Shown here in pieces: positions 35,937 to 45,283 of a stretch of DNA of 49,087 nt. The notes under the pieces are model-generated. The model was not told where the DNA came from. It saw nothing but the letters and a program-made list of their open reading frames with translations, and did not search any database. The DNA is from a virus. Position numbers and translations under genes: made by a program. Each line of letters starts with the position of its first letter. The stretch's first letter is position 1. The DNA lies in IMG/VR virus record IMGVR_UViG_3300035126_000127, positions 1-49,087 of that record; one strand, written 5' to 3'.

Positions 35937-37375
35937 TGTTTTACATCAAGTTTTCCGTGAGGGGCAAATCTATTTCCAATTACAGATATATTTCTCTTAA
36001 TTGAGAGATAAAATAAATCTGTCCAAAACTCTGCTGTTTTCCCTTTGACACTATTTAAACACTCGTAAAAAAATGCTAACTGCATTAATTTAGATTGTGC
36101 TACTGCTTTTTTCTTATCATTACCTGATCTATACATTGAAAGTATAGCATCTTTAAAATTTTCATATCCTTTATCTTCCTTTATATTAATTTTTGATTTT
36201 AAAAAACGATACATTTTTTCATAATTTTGACTGGTATTACTAAACTCAGGTGCGTTTTTTGGATAATCTTGATGTCTATTTTTAAAATCAATTTTATTAC
36301 TACTTAACATCTTTGAAACCAGGTCAACAGGTGCGGCGCCGCCTCTTCCACCACTATTTTTTATAACACTTTCAAATTTTAAATTACTAAAAGTATCATT
36401 TTGGGTCGGCGTCCTTAATATATTAATAGTATAATTGCCAAATAAAACATATGAACCTTGCTGGATACTATCGTTCTTTATTGTGAAATCTATTTCAAAT
36501 TTTATATCTTTAAATTTAATTTTTTCAACTGAAGCGAACTCTATTTTTTTACTGTCCATATTCACATATTTAAATTTCGCAGACTGATTATCTTTAACCT
36601 TTTTTAAAGAGAGTCCAATCAACTTATTATCTTGTATCATTTCCAATAAAATATTATTTAATTCAACCAATTTTGCGGTTCCATCTTTCTGTATTGCTTT
36701 ATCTATTTTCTTAACTACTTGAGATTTATTTTTTACAACCCAAATATCTGCAGGATTCCATGTAGTATAGTTGCCGACCTTTTCTCCAGTATCGGTTGTT
36801 ACTAACGCACATTGCTTTTGTATAAACCCCATCAAATCTTGACCACCGTGTTCAAAAATATCCCATTGAGGAGGTTGAAATTTTTCAAAAAATGCTTTTT
36901 GATGCTCAAAATAACTATGAACCCATTCATTAATTTTCCCCTTATTTGAACTTCCGAAAATTTTTTCTAAACCATTTCTTGTTTCGGTATCAGACAATAT
37001 ATCAGCAGCACTAGAAAATTTTTTATTTTTTTCCAAAACTCTAGTCATTATATAAGCACTTCCTTCCTCTTGAATATTGGTAGGAACTGATGGTGCGGAT
37101 CCAAATTGTACAACTTTTATCTTTAATACACTTTCACCATCACTAAATTTAAAATCATCTAATTTATAAGAACCAATAAAATTTTCTTCAAGTAGTGCCA
37201 ATACACCTGAAAAAATTTTATCTTTCTGCGTTTTTGTCAGGGATCGAAAAAAAGACAATTCTACCTTATCAGCGCCAGGTAACGCATCATCTAGTTTTAT
37301 ATTGGATATTTTTTTGTCTATAAGTTTTTCAAAAAATTTATAGACATCATTCACGTTTGCAACTTTTTTTGCCAT
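35933..37375 (-). CDS. Unknown protein, 480 aa, AT-rich gene
   Basis: MAKKVANVNDVYKFFEKLID... Long helical and beta segments, many Lys/Asn/Ile/Phe. Landmarks: HGGQDLMGFIQKQC (around 175), NYTTWNPADIWVVKN (around 200), and a Gly-rich NSGGRGGAAPVD (around 345). The NPADIW segment with the following Lys might be part of a nuclease-like site but this is weak. The gene looks more AT-rich than its neighbours. It sits between the two head-targeted candidates and could belong to the same function. No family can be assigned. Confidence 0.55.
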   Translation of the reverse strand: MAKKVANVNDVYKFFEKLIDKKISNIKLDDALPGADKVELSFFRSLTKTQKDKIFSGVLALLEENFIGSYKLDDFKFSDGESVLKIKVVQFGSAPSVPTNIQEEGSAYIMTRVLEKNKKFSSAADILSDTETRNGLEKIFGSSNKGKINEWVHSYFEHQKAFFEKFQPPQWDIFEHGGQDLMGFIQKQCALVTTDTGEKVGNYTTWNPADIWVVKNKSQVVKKIDKAIQKDGTAKLVELNNILLEMIQDNKLIGLSLKKVKDNQSAKFKYVNMDSKKIEFASVEKIKFKDIKFEIDFTIKNDSIQQGSYVLFGNYTINILRTPTQNDTFSNLKFESVIKNSGGRGGAAPVDLVSKMLSSNKIDFKNRHQDYPKNAPEFSNTSQNYEKMYRFLKSKINIKEDKGYENFKDAILSMYRSGNDKKKAVAQSKLMQLAFFYECLNSVKGKTAEFWTDLFYLSIKRNISVIGNRFAPHGKLDVKQ

Positions 37376-37379
37376 AAGA

Positions 37380-38837
37380 TTACTCCTGCTGTTGATTACC
37401 GTTTGATTTTTGCTCCTTTTTCTTTTTGGACAATTGCTGCAATGGTGCCGATGGTGTTGATTGTTGTGTCTGTGCTTGAGGTTTTTGTTGCTGTTGTGGT
37501 TCGGTATTCACTGGTTCAGTTCTCTGTGGTTGTGCCTGTTGTTGAGGTTTTCTTTCTTGTGCTGCTGTCTGTGCTTGAGCAGCTCTTTGAGATAGAGTAT
37601 CTAGAGTTGATCTTGCCGTGTTGACTGCTTGTGCTGCAACCTCTTGTTTTGCTGCGTGTTGTTGTGCAGCACCAGGATTATTTTGTAAGTAATACCTATT
37701 TTTTCTAGAAACTGGAGTGCCATCAGGTTTAGTAATTACTCGTGCTGCTGCTTGTGCTTTTTCAGCATCATCTAGTGACTTTTGTGCTTGAGATGTTTGT
37801 TTAGAAAAATCTGAAAAACTAGACTGCCTGGAAACTGGTTCTTCTGGTCTATAGTCAATCTTTAAATTTCCAGGTCTATTGCTACCTTTAGGAAGAGCTA
37901 ATCTTGGTCTCGCACTCTTTTGCTGTTCTGATGGTTTAGCAGTTGCTTCCTTACTTTTAGTTTTTCCAGTAAGAACAAGTCCTGCGGTTCCTTCATCACC
38001 TTTAAACTTCCCCTTTCCAGAAGTCGCAACTTGAGATAACAATCTTTCAAATTGAGGATACTTATCAAGAAGTTTATCTGATAGACCTTGAGAAACATTC
38101 TTTAAACTTTGTTTTTGTTTTTCAGGATCTGATGCTGCTCCTGCCGTTTTTTGAAGACGACCTATTGCTGAAAGTCTTTCAGCATCATTCATAATTTCTT
38201 TTTCAATTTTTTGCCTTTCTTCTTTGGATTTACTACCATGAAATTTCTTAACATATTCTTTTGCGGCAATCTTATACATGCCTTTCAATTCACCACCTTC
38301 TGCTGATGCCAGTTGAGCACCAACACCTTTCTTCATACTAACTCCTCTTCTGTCTTTAGGATTATCTGGATTGTATATTTCCAAATCACCCTTGGGGGTT
38401 TTATCAACTCCACCAGCACCTTTAAATTTTTTAGATAGTTCTGCGGCACCACTTCCAGTAACTCTGGAGGAAAATCCTTTTTCAATAGCACTTCGCAGTT
38501 TACCCTGTTTACTGAGAGCCAATAAACCACTTACAGAATCATCTAAAAAGTCATTATAAGGTTTCTCATCACCAGATTCCCTTCCCTGCGCTTTAGCAAA
38601 TTCTTCTTCTCCAGCATTCCTAAAATTTAATGGATGTTCTGGATTCTTCTTTGCTGCTTCTACTTCTTTCTTTATCTCCTTTTCTGCTTCTTCAAAATCT
38701 TTAGATAATATGAGATCTCTTACTTTTGTATTATCTGAATTTGCAATAAAATAATTCCAAAGTTTACTTTGGGAATTTTCATCATGTGTTTTATTTAACT
38801 TCTCGCAAATTAATGTAAAATCTACAAAAGACTTCAT
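37380..38837 (-). CDS. Unknown Gln-rich protein with capsid-targeting-like start and nuclease-like core
   Basis: 485 aa. N-terminus MKSFVDFTLICEKLNK resembles the MK-x-F/Y-x-x-F-x-x-E capsid-targeting pattern, with ICE as a possible protease site. Residues about 125-190 contain GSGAAELSKKF, TPKGDLEIYNPD, RGVSMKKGVGAQLASAEGGE; the order D-x-E ... S-x-K-K ... Q-L resembles PD-(D/E)xK nucleases. The C-terminal 150 residues are Gln/Ala/Pro-rich (disordered). Late motif CTAAATA lies 28 nt upstream, after tRNA-Leu. A packaged nuclease is a hypothesis. Confidence 0.5.
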   Translation of the reverse strand: MKSFVDFTLICEKLNKTHDENSQSKLWNYFIANSDNTKVRDLILSKDFEEAEKEIKKEVEAAKKNPEHPLNFRNAGEEEFAKAQGRESGDEKPYNDFLDDSVSGLLALSKQGKLRSAIEKGFSSRVTGSGAAELSKKFKGAGGVDKTPKGDLEIYNPDNPKDRRGVSMKKGVGAQLASAEGGELKGMYKIAAKEYVKKFHGSKSKEERQKIEKEIMNDAERLSAIGRLQKTAGAASDPEKQKQSLKNVSQGLSDKLLDKYPQFERLLSQVATSGKGKFKGDEGTAGLVLTGKTKSKEATAKPSEQQKSARPRLALPKGSNRPGNLKIDYRPEEPVSRQSSFSDFSKQTSQAQKSLDDAEKAQAAARVITKPDGTPVSRKNRYYLQNNPGAAQQHAAKQEVAAQAVNTARSTLDTLSQRAAQAQTAAQERKPQQQAQPQRTEPVNTEPQQQQKPQAQTQQSTPSAPLQQLSKKKKEQKSNGNQQQE

Positions 38838-38864
38838 CTTTATTGTTTTTACTCTATTATATTC

Positions 38865-38871
38865 TATTTAG
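38865..38871 (-). promoter_or_regulatory. Late-type motif CTAAATA
   Basis: TTCTAAATAGAATAT just after tRNA-Leu, 28 nt before the ATG at 38837. It would start the head-protein operon 38837 to 32845. Confidence 0.6.
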
Positions 38872-38874
38872 AAA

Positions 38875-38954
38875 TGCCCAAGAGAGGACTCGAACCTCCA
38901 CGCCGAAGCACATGATCCTAAGTCATGCGTGTATACCAATTTCACCACTTGGGC
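38875..38954 (-). tRNA. tRNA-Leu (UAG)
   Basis: Acceptor GCCCAAG/CTTGGGC with A discriminator, anticodon stem CATGA/TCATG, loop CTTAGGA (TAG), T-loop GTTCGAGTC. 80 nt with a variable arm. Confidence 0.94.
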
Positions 38955-38956
38955 AA

Positions 38957-39029
38957 TGGAGAATAGGAGATTCGAACTCCTGACCTCCTGAATGCAAATC
39001 AGGCGCACTACCAACTGTGCTAATTCCCC
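38957..39029 (-). tRNA. tRNA-Ala (UGC)
   Basis: Acceptor GGGGAAT/ATTCTCC (one G-T), anticodon stem CCTGA/TCAGG with loop TTTGCAT (TGC), T-loop GTTCGAATC. 73 nt, 2 nt upstream of tRNA-Leu. Confidence 0.94.
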
Positions 39030-39032
39030 AAA

Positions 39033-39662
39033 TTAACTCCAATATTTAGTTGGGAGTAATCCAGATTCAAAGTCTAACATATCTTCCTTTAATGTCAAGA
39101 GGATATCCCCAGCGATTGACATTCTTTTATAGTTTCTTTGAGCTGCGGTAAAGTGCTTTAACTTTCCTGGAAATATCAAAAGAGATTCATTTTTTGGTTG
39201 AACAGCATAATTCAAACCATTCAAATCTTGTCTTTCATTTACAAAATAAAAAGCATCTCCAAACCACTCATTCATATTATCAATGTAAAACATGAGTGGA
39301 TCATCATCTTTCACATCAATATAATAAACAAAACTAATGTGTGAACAAGAGTGATAATGTTTAGGAACATTAAATTTCGTGCCACAAACAGTGTACCAAC
39401 TCTTAACAATATTTAAATCATAAAGTTCGTGTTGAAAATTAAAAACATTCAGATAATCAACAACTTTATTTTTTACTTCTTTAAAGAATGAAGCAAAAGC
39501 AGGATCTTTATGAACTAAAACTTTTCCATTAAGTTCACCAGTAATCAATCCACTCTCATCGTCAAAAGAATGACCTCGATACAAATCCTTTAAAAGAGAA
39601 GTATATCCTTTTATTTCTGTATCAACGACAACTACTGGTGCAAACTTATGAACTTTCATCAT
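39033..39662 (-). CDS. 2OG-Fe(II) oxygenase-like protein
   Basis: About 209 aa; two ATGs (39662 and 39659) both overlap the upstream stop. Jelly-roll oxygenase motifs: KHYHSCSHISFVYYIDV (His101/His103 region), an aromatic FGDAFYFVNER, then IFPGKLKHFTAAQRNYKRMSIAGD with the distal His169 and Arg179 for 2-oxoglutarate. This set fits the phage/cyanobacterial putative 2OG-Fe(II) oxygenase family that is common in cyanomyoviruses. Substrate unknown. Followed by tRNA-Ala 3 nt downstream. Confidence 0.75.
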   Translation of the reverse strand: MMKVHKFAPVVVVDTEIKGYTSLLKDLYRGHSFDDESGLITGELNGKVLVHKDPAFASFFKEVKNKVVDYLNVFNFQHELYDLNIVKSWYTVCGTKFNVPKHYHSCSHISFVYYIDVKDDDPLMFYIDNMNEWFGDAFYFVNERQDLNGLNYAVQPKNESLLIFPGKLKHFTAAQRNYKRMSIAGDILLTLKEDMLDFESGLLPTKYWS

Positions 39663-39838
39663 ACTCCTAAAACAGATCCAATGCTGTCATCAATATCTTG
39701 AATGACTGTGCGAATATCAGTGATACGTTCGGGTACGTATTCGTAACTATAACCTCGTTGCGACTCAAACAGAACTTGACGAACTGCGGCAGCACAACGA
39801 GCATCCATTTTGATTGTTACTTTCTTATCTTTAGTCAT
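39659..39838 (-). CDS. Small hypothetical protein, 59 aa
   Basis: MTKDKKVTIKMDARCAAAVR... beta-alpha-type small protein with an Arg/Tyr-rich middle and an acidic helix (DIRTVIQDIDDSIG). ATGA-type overlaps on both sides (with mazG upstream and the oxygenase downstream). The basic-acid pattern VTIKMDARCAAAVRQV recalls ribbon-helix-helix proteins but is not conclusive. Confidence 0.5.
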   Translation of the reverse strand: MTKDKKVTIKMDARCAAAVRQVLFESQRGYSYEYVPERITDIRTVIQDIDDSIGSVLGV

Positions 39839-40251
39839 CGGTCGTCAGCAGCACGGTTTTCGGAGAAGTAAACATCAAAAGCACCTTCAGGATAACGCTT
39901 CAGAAGTTTTTGAACATTACGGGCAACAACATCATCAAGTGTAGTATCCAGTGCCATACAAGCCTGGGCAACATACCACATAATATCACCTAGTTCGATA
40001 ATCAGGTGCTCACGGTTGTCCTCATTATAGGGTTTGCCTTGGAAGATCATTTTCTTGACGATTTCCATAAACTCACCACCTTCGGCATTGATACCAACAG
40101 CAGCAGTCAGAAGACGTTCAATGTTAGCACCCTTTTCGTCCAGAGCAACAAGACGATCGGAAAGAGAAAGAAAGTCCTTCGATGCGTCAGAAGTTACGGC
40201 ATCGACAAACTCGGCATACTTATCAAAATTAACGTGTTTAGCAGTTTCCAT
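39835..40251 (-). CDS. mazG: MazG-like nucleotide pyrophosphohydrolase
   Basis: 138 aa. The all-alpha NTP pyrophosphatase metal site is present: EGGEFME (Glu57, Glu60, Glu63) and ELGD (Glu86, Asp89) in AAVGINAEGGEFMEIVKKMI and IIELGDIMWYVAQ. MazG hydrolyses (d)NTPs, and in some bacteria ppGpp. Cyanophage versions are thought to shift host nucleotide pools during infection. Starts in an overlap with the end of gp41; one polycistronic unit with the replication genes. Confidence 0.88.
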   Translation of the reverse strand: METAKHVNFDKYAEFVDAVTSDASKDFLSLSDRLVALDEKGANIERLLTAAVGINAEGGEFMEIVKKMIFQGKPYNEDNREHLIIELGDIMWYVAQACMALDTTLDDVVARNVQKLLKRYPEGAFDVYFSENRAADDR

Positions 40252-41630
40252 TAAAATTTAAATCCTTCAAACGACTTTTTAGGTTTCTTGTCTTCGTAAT
40301 CATTATACTCGTCTTCGTTTCCAGAGTCAAGTATATCTTTTTGTGCTGACTGCTCACAGTCATACAGTCTCATTTTAGCACGGTCAATACCGATAACAAA
40401 ACGCTTGAAGATTGTTGGATCATTGTATCTATTCTTCAATTGTTTGACTAGAATTTGTCCCAACCCCTCCAACTCTTCTGTACTAATAAGGGCAAACATA
40501 AGATCAGCAGTAGCAGGGAGACCAAAGGACTCGCTAGTATCAGTAAGTTCAACATCAGAGTTCCCATAACCACTGCGGGTAGTCTGGGTAGCAGAGACAA
40601 TGGGAACATTGAATTCCACTGCCAAACCGCGAAGTTCTTCTGCAATTGACTTGATATATGAATAAGAATTGATAGAGCTGTTTGCCTTATGCCTAGAGGA
40701 AGCACAAATATTAAGGTAGTCAATGAAAATAATATCAGGTCTGAATGATTTCTTAAGAGCAAGTTCATTGAGAAGTGCCTTAAAGTGTCCTGAATGTGCG
40801 GAAGCAGTCGGATACTCTTTGATGACTAAAGAACCTTGTGTCTTCTTCGCAATACTATTTACTTTCGTTTCAAACATTTGGCGCGGTAAATCAACCAGTT
40901 GTTGAATCGGGACATTGAGAAGGTTTGCGTCAATTCTTTCTGCAATTCGCTCTTCCGCCATTTCAAGAGTGATATAGAGTACATTCCTACCCTGTAACAA
41001 GGCGGCGCTAGCCACATGACACATAAACAGTGATTTCCCAACACCCGTTCCAGCGAGAGCAATATTGAGAGTCTTGTTAGGTAAACCACCTTTAGTGATT
41101 TTGTTGAAATATTCCAGGTCAAACTCGATTTTATCTTCTTTACGGTGGTAAAATTCATAACGCTCCTCATAGTTCTGAAGATAATCGTGTCCGATATTAT
41201 TATCAAACGATACTGCCAGAGCATCAGAAAGAATGCTTGGAATCGCGTCACGATTTTTCTTCCCATCATTACCATCAGCAATATGAATTGACTCCATCAG
41301 TGCCAAGTAAATGGCACGGTCACGACACCACTTTTCAGTGGTATCAAGTAACCATTGTTTATCTACGATGGCATCATTCAAAGATGAATTGAGTTCCCGA
41401 ATCTCTTTGATTTCAGACTCATTAATGTCTGTGCGATTTTCTACCTCAATGTTGAGTGCTTCAATGGTGATTGCTGAACCATACTTAACAATAAACTGGA
41501 CAATCTCTTCAAAAATGACCTTCTCTGCCTTTTGCTCAAAATAATCTGGTTGTATGAAAGGAATAACTTTGCGTGAGTAGTCTTCATTAAATACTAAGTT
41601 TCTGAGAATAGTTGTCTCAATTCGTTCCAT
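40251..41630 (-). CDS. gp41: T4 gp41-like replicative DNA helicase (DnaB-type)
   Basis: 459 aa from ATG at 41630, which overlaps the UvsX end by 14 nt. N-terminal helical domain, then RecA-type motor: Walker A GTGVGKS (194-200, ALAGTGVGKSLFMCHVA), ITLEMAEERI, IIFIDYLNIC (Walker B), VSATQTTRSGYGN (arginine/sensor region) and a C-terminal acidic end. Unwinds the phage fork and recruits the gp61 primase. Hexameric, in the cytoplasm. Confidence 0.94.
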   Translation of the reverse strand: MERIETTILRNLVFNEDYSRKVIPFIQPDYFEQKAEKVIFEEIVQFIVKYGSAITIEALNIEVENRTDINESEIKEIRELNSSLNDAIVDKQWLLDTTEKWCRDRAIYLALMESIHIADGNDGKKNRDAIPSILSDALAVSFDNNIGHDYLQNYEERYEFYHRKEDKIEFDLEYFNKITKGGLPNKTLNIALAGTGVGKSLFMCHVASAALLQGRNVLYITLEMAEERIAERIDANLLNVPIQQLVDLPRQMFETKVNSIAKKTQGSLVIKEYPTASAHSGHFKALLNELALKKSFRPDIIFIDYLNICASSRHKANSSINSYSYIKSIAEELRGLAVEFNVPIVSATQTTRSGYGNSDVELTDTSESFGLPATADLMFALISTEELEGLGQILVKQLKNRYNDPTIFKRFVIGIDRAKMRLYDCEQSAQKDILDSGNEDEYNDYEDKKPKKSFEGFKF

Positions 41631-42624
41631 AAGAGAATTGTTGTTTCGCGGCAGCATCAAGTTGCTGCATTACTTCTTCGGTGAAATACTGGTCAGGATT
41701 TTTTAGGATTTCTTTCGCATAAATTTTCTTACCATTAATCTCATAACGTCCAGCAACGTTCTTCCACATTCCTACCTCTTCACCAAGTTCCAGAAGACCA
41801 TAGTAACGATCAAGACCTCGCTCATCATAATACAAACGGACTTCAACTTCTTGATTCTCTTTGCTCAAACGCGATTTAGCAGTCTTTGCCTTGATAATGT
41901 TTCCAACAACTTCCGTTCCATCTTTCTCTTTCTTTTTGCCAAGATATATGATAGTAGAAGCGGCATACTTAAGACCGCTACCTCCACCCATCTCCTTTGT
42001 AGGAACATAAGCACCGATAACGTCATAAGTGTGGTTGGTTACAATCATTGGAATGTTTGCCTGCCCCAACTTAAGAGTGAGCATACGGAAAGCACCTTTC
42101 ACAAGTTGCGATTTAGTCATATCACGAACTTGTTTATCATTCAGTGCATCAGTAATCTCTTTTTCAGTTGAGAGCATACCTAAAGAGTCTAACACAAACA
42201 TACAAGGTTTGCGTTCTTCTACAGGTTTTTTTAAGTATATGTCTACGGCTTTGAGTGCCTTTCCACGAAACTCTTCAATAGTAACAACATTAACAACCAC
42301 AAGACGAGAAGTGTCAATTCCACGAGATTCTAAAAGAGATTTAGTGATAGCAGCCTCAGTGTCAAAGTAGAGACAGTAACCATCGGAATGAGTATCAAGA
42401 AAGTTCTTAACCACGGCGAGAGAGAAAAAAGTCTTTCCAGTAGAAGACTCTCCAGCAATAGCAGTAATCTTATTCCCAGATACACCACCAAATATGCTAC
42501 CTGAAACCAGTGCATTAAAAATGTATGAACCTGTATCAACATAAGTTTCTGTCTCATCAATATCGGAAGCAAGTTGAGTATATTCGCCTCCAATTTCTTT
42601 TACAATGTCTTTTAAAAAGTCCAT
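41617..42624 (-). CDS. uvsX: UvsX, RecA-like recombinase
   Basis: 335 aa from ATG at 42624 (ATGA overlap with the 54-aa gene); ATG at 42630 adds two residues. Walker A GESSTGKT (58-65), CLYFDTEAAI, FVLDSLGMLS (Walker B), MIVTNHTYDVIG and KEMGGGSGLKYAAS (loop L2 region). Strand exchange and recombination-dependent replication, as in T4. The operon order gp43, small gene, uvsX, gp41 is usual in cyanomyoviruses. Confidence 0.95.
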   Translation of the reverse strand: MDFLKDIVKEIGGEYTQLASDIDETETYVDTGSYIFNALVSGSIFGGVSGNKITAIAGESSTGKTFFSLAVVKNFLDTHSDGYCLYFDTEAAITKSLLESRGIDTSRLVVVNVVTIEEFRGKALKAVDIYLKKPVEERKPCMFVLDSLGMLSTEKEITDALNDKQVRDMTKSQLVKGAFRMLTLKLGQANIPMIVTNHTYDVIGAYVPTKEMGGGSGLKYAASTIIYLGKKKEKDGTEVVGNIIKAKTAKSRLSKENQEVEVRLYYDERGLDRYYGLLELGEEVGMWKNVAGRYEINGKKIYAKEILKNPDQYFTEEVMQQLDAAAKQQFSYGTN

Positions 42625-42788
42625 CAGCATACCATCCCGTATTCTTCACGAAGTATTTTTTTATAAGGCAAACCTTGTTCTCGGAGTTCTTTTACCAATT
42701 TAAGTTTATGATAAAGTGCTGCATCTCCACCAAATCCAAGAGCACTTACAATTTTATTCAGTTCTTCATCATTAATAGGCAAATCCAT
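42624..42788 (-). CDS. Small protein between gp43 and uvsX, 54 aa
   Basis: MDLPINDEELNKIVSALGFG..., helical and charged, with KLKLVKELREQGLPYKKILR. It sits in TAATG with gp43 upstream and ATGA with uvsX downstream. The amphipathic helices suggest a protein- or DNA-binding accessory factor; no family recognised. Confidence 0.55.
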   Translation of the reverse strand: MDLPINDEELNKIVSALGFGGDAALYHKLKLVKELREQGLPYKKILREEYGMVC

Positions 42789-45283
42789 TAGGCAAAAAAT
42801 AGTTCAAGGTTTACAGTTTTTTCCACAGACCATCCAATAGAATCAAGAATGGATTTCAGTGGTTCCACAAAACTCTTCTCAAATTGTAGTTCATAGTCGA
42901 TGTATTTGTCAAGACCTAGTTCTTTGGGAAAGTCTTGAATGAAAGAAATTACATTCTCTTGAATTATGTTTGGTTTTTTAAGAAAAATAAATTTAACTTT
43001 CTCACCGTTATTAATCAGAGAATACTTATTTGTAAGTTTTTTCTCCTTTATATAATGATTGAAAAGAAGTGCTCCACGAATATGAATCGGAGTCTTGGAA
43101 GCATAAATGCTCGAAGAAGAATAATACTTACGAACATCAGAAGCGGTTCTTGGGAAAGCAATCTGCTCTGGTGGAAGTTTTTTAAATTCAGTACGGCACT
43201 TATCAATAAACTCAATCACCTCTTCTTCAGTTCCACTCATCATTAACTTGAGACCATCCTTAATCATCTGGCGACAGGGCGCAGGAGTAGAAGATTTAAC
43301 TGCCTCAATACCCATCATCTTCAATTTAGGTTGTTCATAACGAACACCTTCACTATCCCAGACATTGAGAATATAACGCTTCTTCGCAGTCCAGATGCCA
43401 CGGTCAGCAATGTTCTCCCGCTTCATCTGCATCTTCTGGTCATAAGCATTCACATAGTCCGCCAGTTCTTGGTAGCAACCTTCAATATGCTTTTCAAGTT
43501 CCACCTTAGCGACCTTATCAAGGAACGAAACAACGCTTTCAGTAGTTTTCTCTCTTCCCGTGTATACAGTCTCAACCAAAGGACCCATATTGAGATAAAT
43601 GGAATCGGTATCAGAAGCAATAACATAATCAACATCCTGTGTCTTGAGAACTTTATTCAGATACTTATTAATCTTATCTTCAATCCAACGAATCGAAACC
43701 TGCCCCGAAAGAGTAATTGCTTCAGCATTTGCTAGTTTGAAATAACGGAAATACTGATTGCCGATAGCACCATAAGCAGAGTTAAGTTGAATCTTCCTCG
43801 CCATTTGGATGTTGTTACACCTTGCAATCTCTTTTTCCAGTTCTTTAGTTTTCTTTTTCTCATATTCCTGTTTAGCAGCAAGCATCTTCTTTTTGTAGAT
43901 GGTGCGATCCTCATAAATCTTTTCCATCAGTTCTGGAAGAAATCCACGCACATCTTTGCGATACATTGCACCATTCGCACAAACTGCATAGTCCTTATAC
44001 AGTTCAAAATTAATTTGCTGATTAAGGATTTTATCTACAGTTACAGACGGATGCCTCTCATCCAAAAGAGTTTCTGGTGAGATATTGTATTGCATAATCA
44101 AGTGAGGATACAGTGAGTTCAAGTCAAAGTTCACTACCCAATCATAAATTCCTGGAATGGGTTCTTTTACATAAGCGCCAGCATACTTGGAATCTTTATC
44201 AGAACGCTCTTTAGGGGGAATCGCAATGTTTCTCTTTTTGAGATAGTTGTAGATAATTGTATCCCACATTCGAACTTGTGAAAATACATCTTCATAGTTT
44301 ACTTTAGCGTCATACGCCATCGTCAAAGCAAGTTCAATCAGTTTCATCTTGTCTTCCAAACGGTCAACAAGTTCTACGTCCTTGATGTTATATTCTACAA
44401 ACTTCTGCCAACCATTTGTATAAAAGTCTTTAAAAGTATCAAATTCAGAGTGATCCAGTTTTTTCTGACCCAGTTCCACACTCGCAATGTGATCCAAGCG
44501 ATAAGATTCTTGATTAGTATAAGTAAATTTCTTATAGAGATCAAGATAGTCTAACTGTGAGATGCCACCAATATCATAAGAAATATATTTACGTCCAGAA
44601 ATATAAGTCTCATCTTCGGTCACAAGTCCCCAAGGTGACATACGCTTCATCAGTTTTTCACCCAAAACACGGTCTAGGCGGCGAACAATATAAGGAATAT
44701 CGTATAGTTTACTGTTCCACCCAGTCACAACTTCTGGGGTATTATCCATCCACCAATGAATAAAATCATTGAGAAGATCATACTCGGTTGAGAAAGCACG
44801 ATACCTGACATTTGCTTGATTGTTCTGAAACTTACCAAGACCCCAAGTATGAATTTGCTTGGTTGAATAGTCTTGAATGGTAATCAGAAGAACTTCTTCA
44901 GCAGCAGATTCTACATCAGGAAATCCATTTTCAGAAGCGACCTCAATATCGATGGTTGCCAATTTAACTTTGTCACTATCAAAGATAATTTGATCTTCAG
45001 GATACTTATCAGAAATATACTGATAGATATACCGATCATTGCCATGGATTTTAAACCCTTCTACACCATCATATTTTTTAATAAAATCTCTACACTCACG
45101 AACAGAACCTGGTTCAATTGGTTCAACATATTCACCACTTAAGGTTTGGTATTTGGTTTGTTTTTTAGAAGGGACAAAAAGAGTCGGAGAAAATTTCTCT
45201 CGGATCATAAAATGTTCTCCATTTTCATAACCACGAACAAGAAAATGATCTCCGACCATTTGCACGTTTGTATAAAATCTCAT
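42788..45283 (-). CDS. gp43: T4 gp43-like DNA polymerase (family B)
   Basis: 831 aa, full length. Proofreading 3'-5' exonuclease: LATIDIEVAS (Asp112/Glu114) and VVTGWNSKLYDI; polymerase motif A DLNSLYPHLI (near 385), motif B KIQLNSAYGAIGN (near 495), motif C IASDTDSIYL (near 557). It ends ELFFA; a hydrophobic C-terminal tail binds the sliding clamp in T4. Start ATG in a TGATG overlap with the 87-aa gene. Main replicative polymerase. Confidence 0.97.
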   Translation of the reverse strand: MRFYTNVQMVGDHFLVRGYENGEHFMIREKFSPTLFVPSKKQTKYQTLSGEYVEPIEPGSVRECRDFIKKYDGVEGFKIHGNDRYIYQYISDKYPEDQIIFDSDKVKLATIDIEVASENGFPDVESAAEEVLLITIQDYSTKQIHTWGLGKFQNNQANVRYRAFSTEYDLLNDFIHWWMDNTPEVVTGWNSKLYDIPYIVRRLDRVLGEKLMKRMSPWGLVTEDETYISGRKYISYDIGGISQLDYLDLYKKFTYTNQESYRLDHIASVELGQKKLDHSEFDTFKDFYTNGWQKFVEYNIKDVELVDRLEDKMKLIELALTMAYDAKVNYEDVFSQVRMWDTIIYNYLKKRNIAIPPKERSDKDSKYAGAYVKEPIPGIYDWVVNFDLNSLYPHLIMQYNISPETLLDERHPSVTVDKILNQQINFELYKDYAVCANGAMYRKDVRGFLPELMEKIYEDRTIYKKKMLAAKQEYEKKKTKELEKEIARCNNIQMARKIQLNSAYGAIGNQYFRYFKLANAEAITLSGQVSIRWIEDKINKYLNKVLKTQDVDYVIASDTDSIYLNMGPLVETVYTGREKTTESVVSFLDKVAKVELEKHIEGCYQELADYVNAYDQKMQMKRENIADRGIWTAKKRYILNVWDSEGVRYEQPKLKMMGIEAVKSSTPAPCRQMIKDGLKLMMSGTEEEVIEFIDKCRTEFKKLPPEQIAFPRTASDVRKYYSSSSIYASKTPIHIRGALLFNHYIKEKKLTNKYSLINNGEKVKFIFLKKPNIIQENVISFIQDFPKELGLDKYIDYELQFEKSFVEPLKSILDSIGWSVEKTVNLELFFA

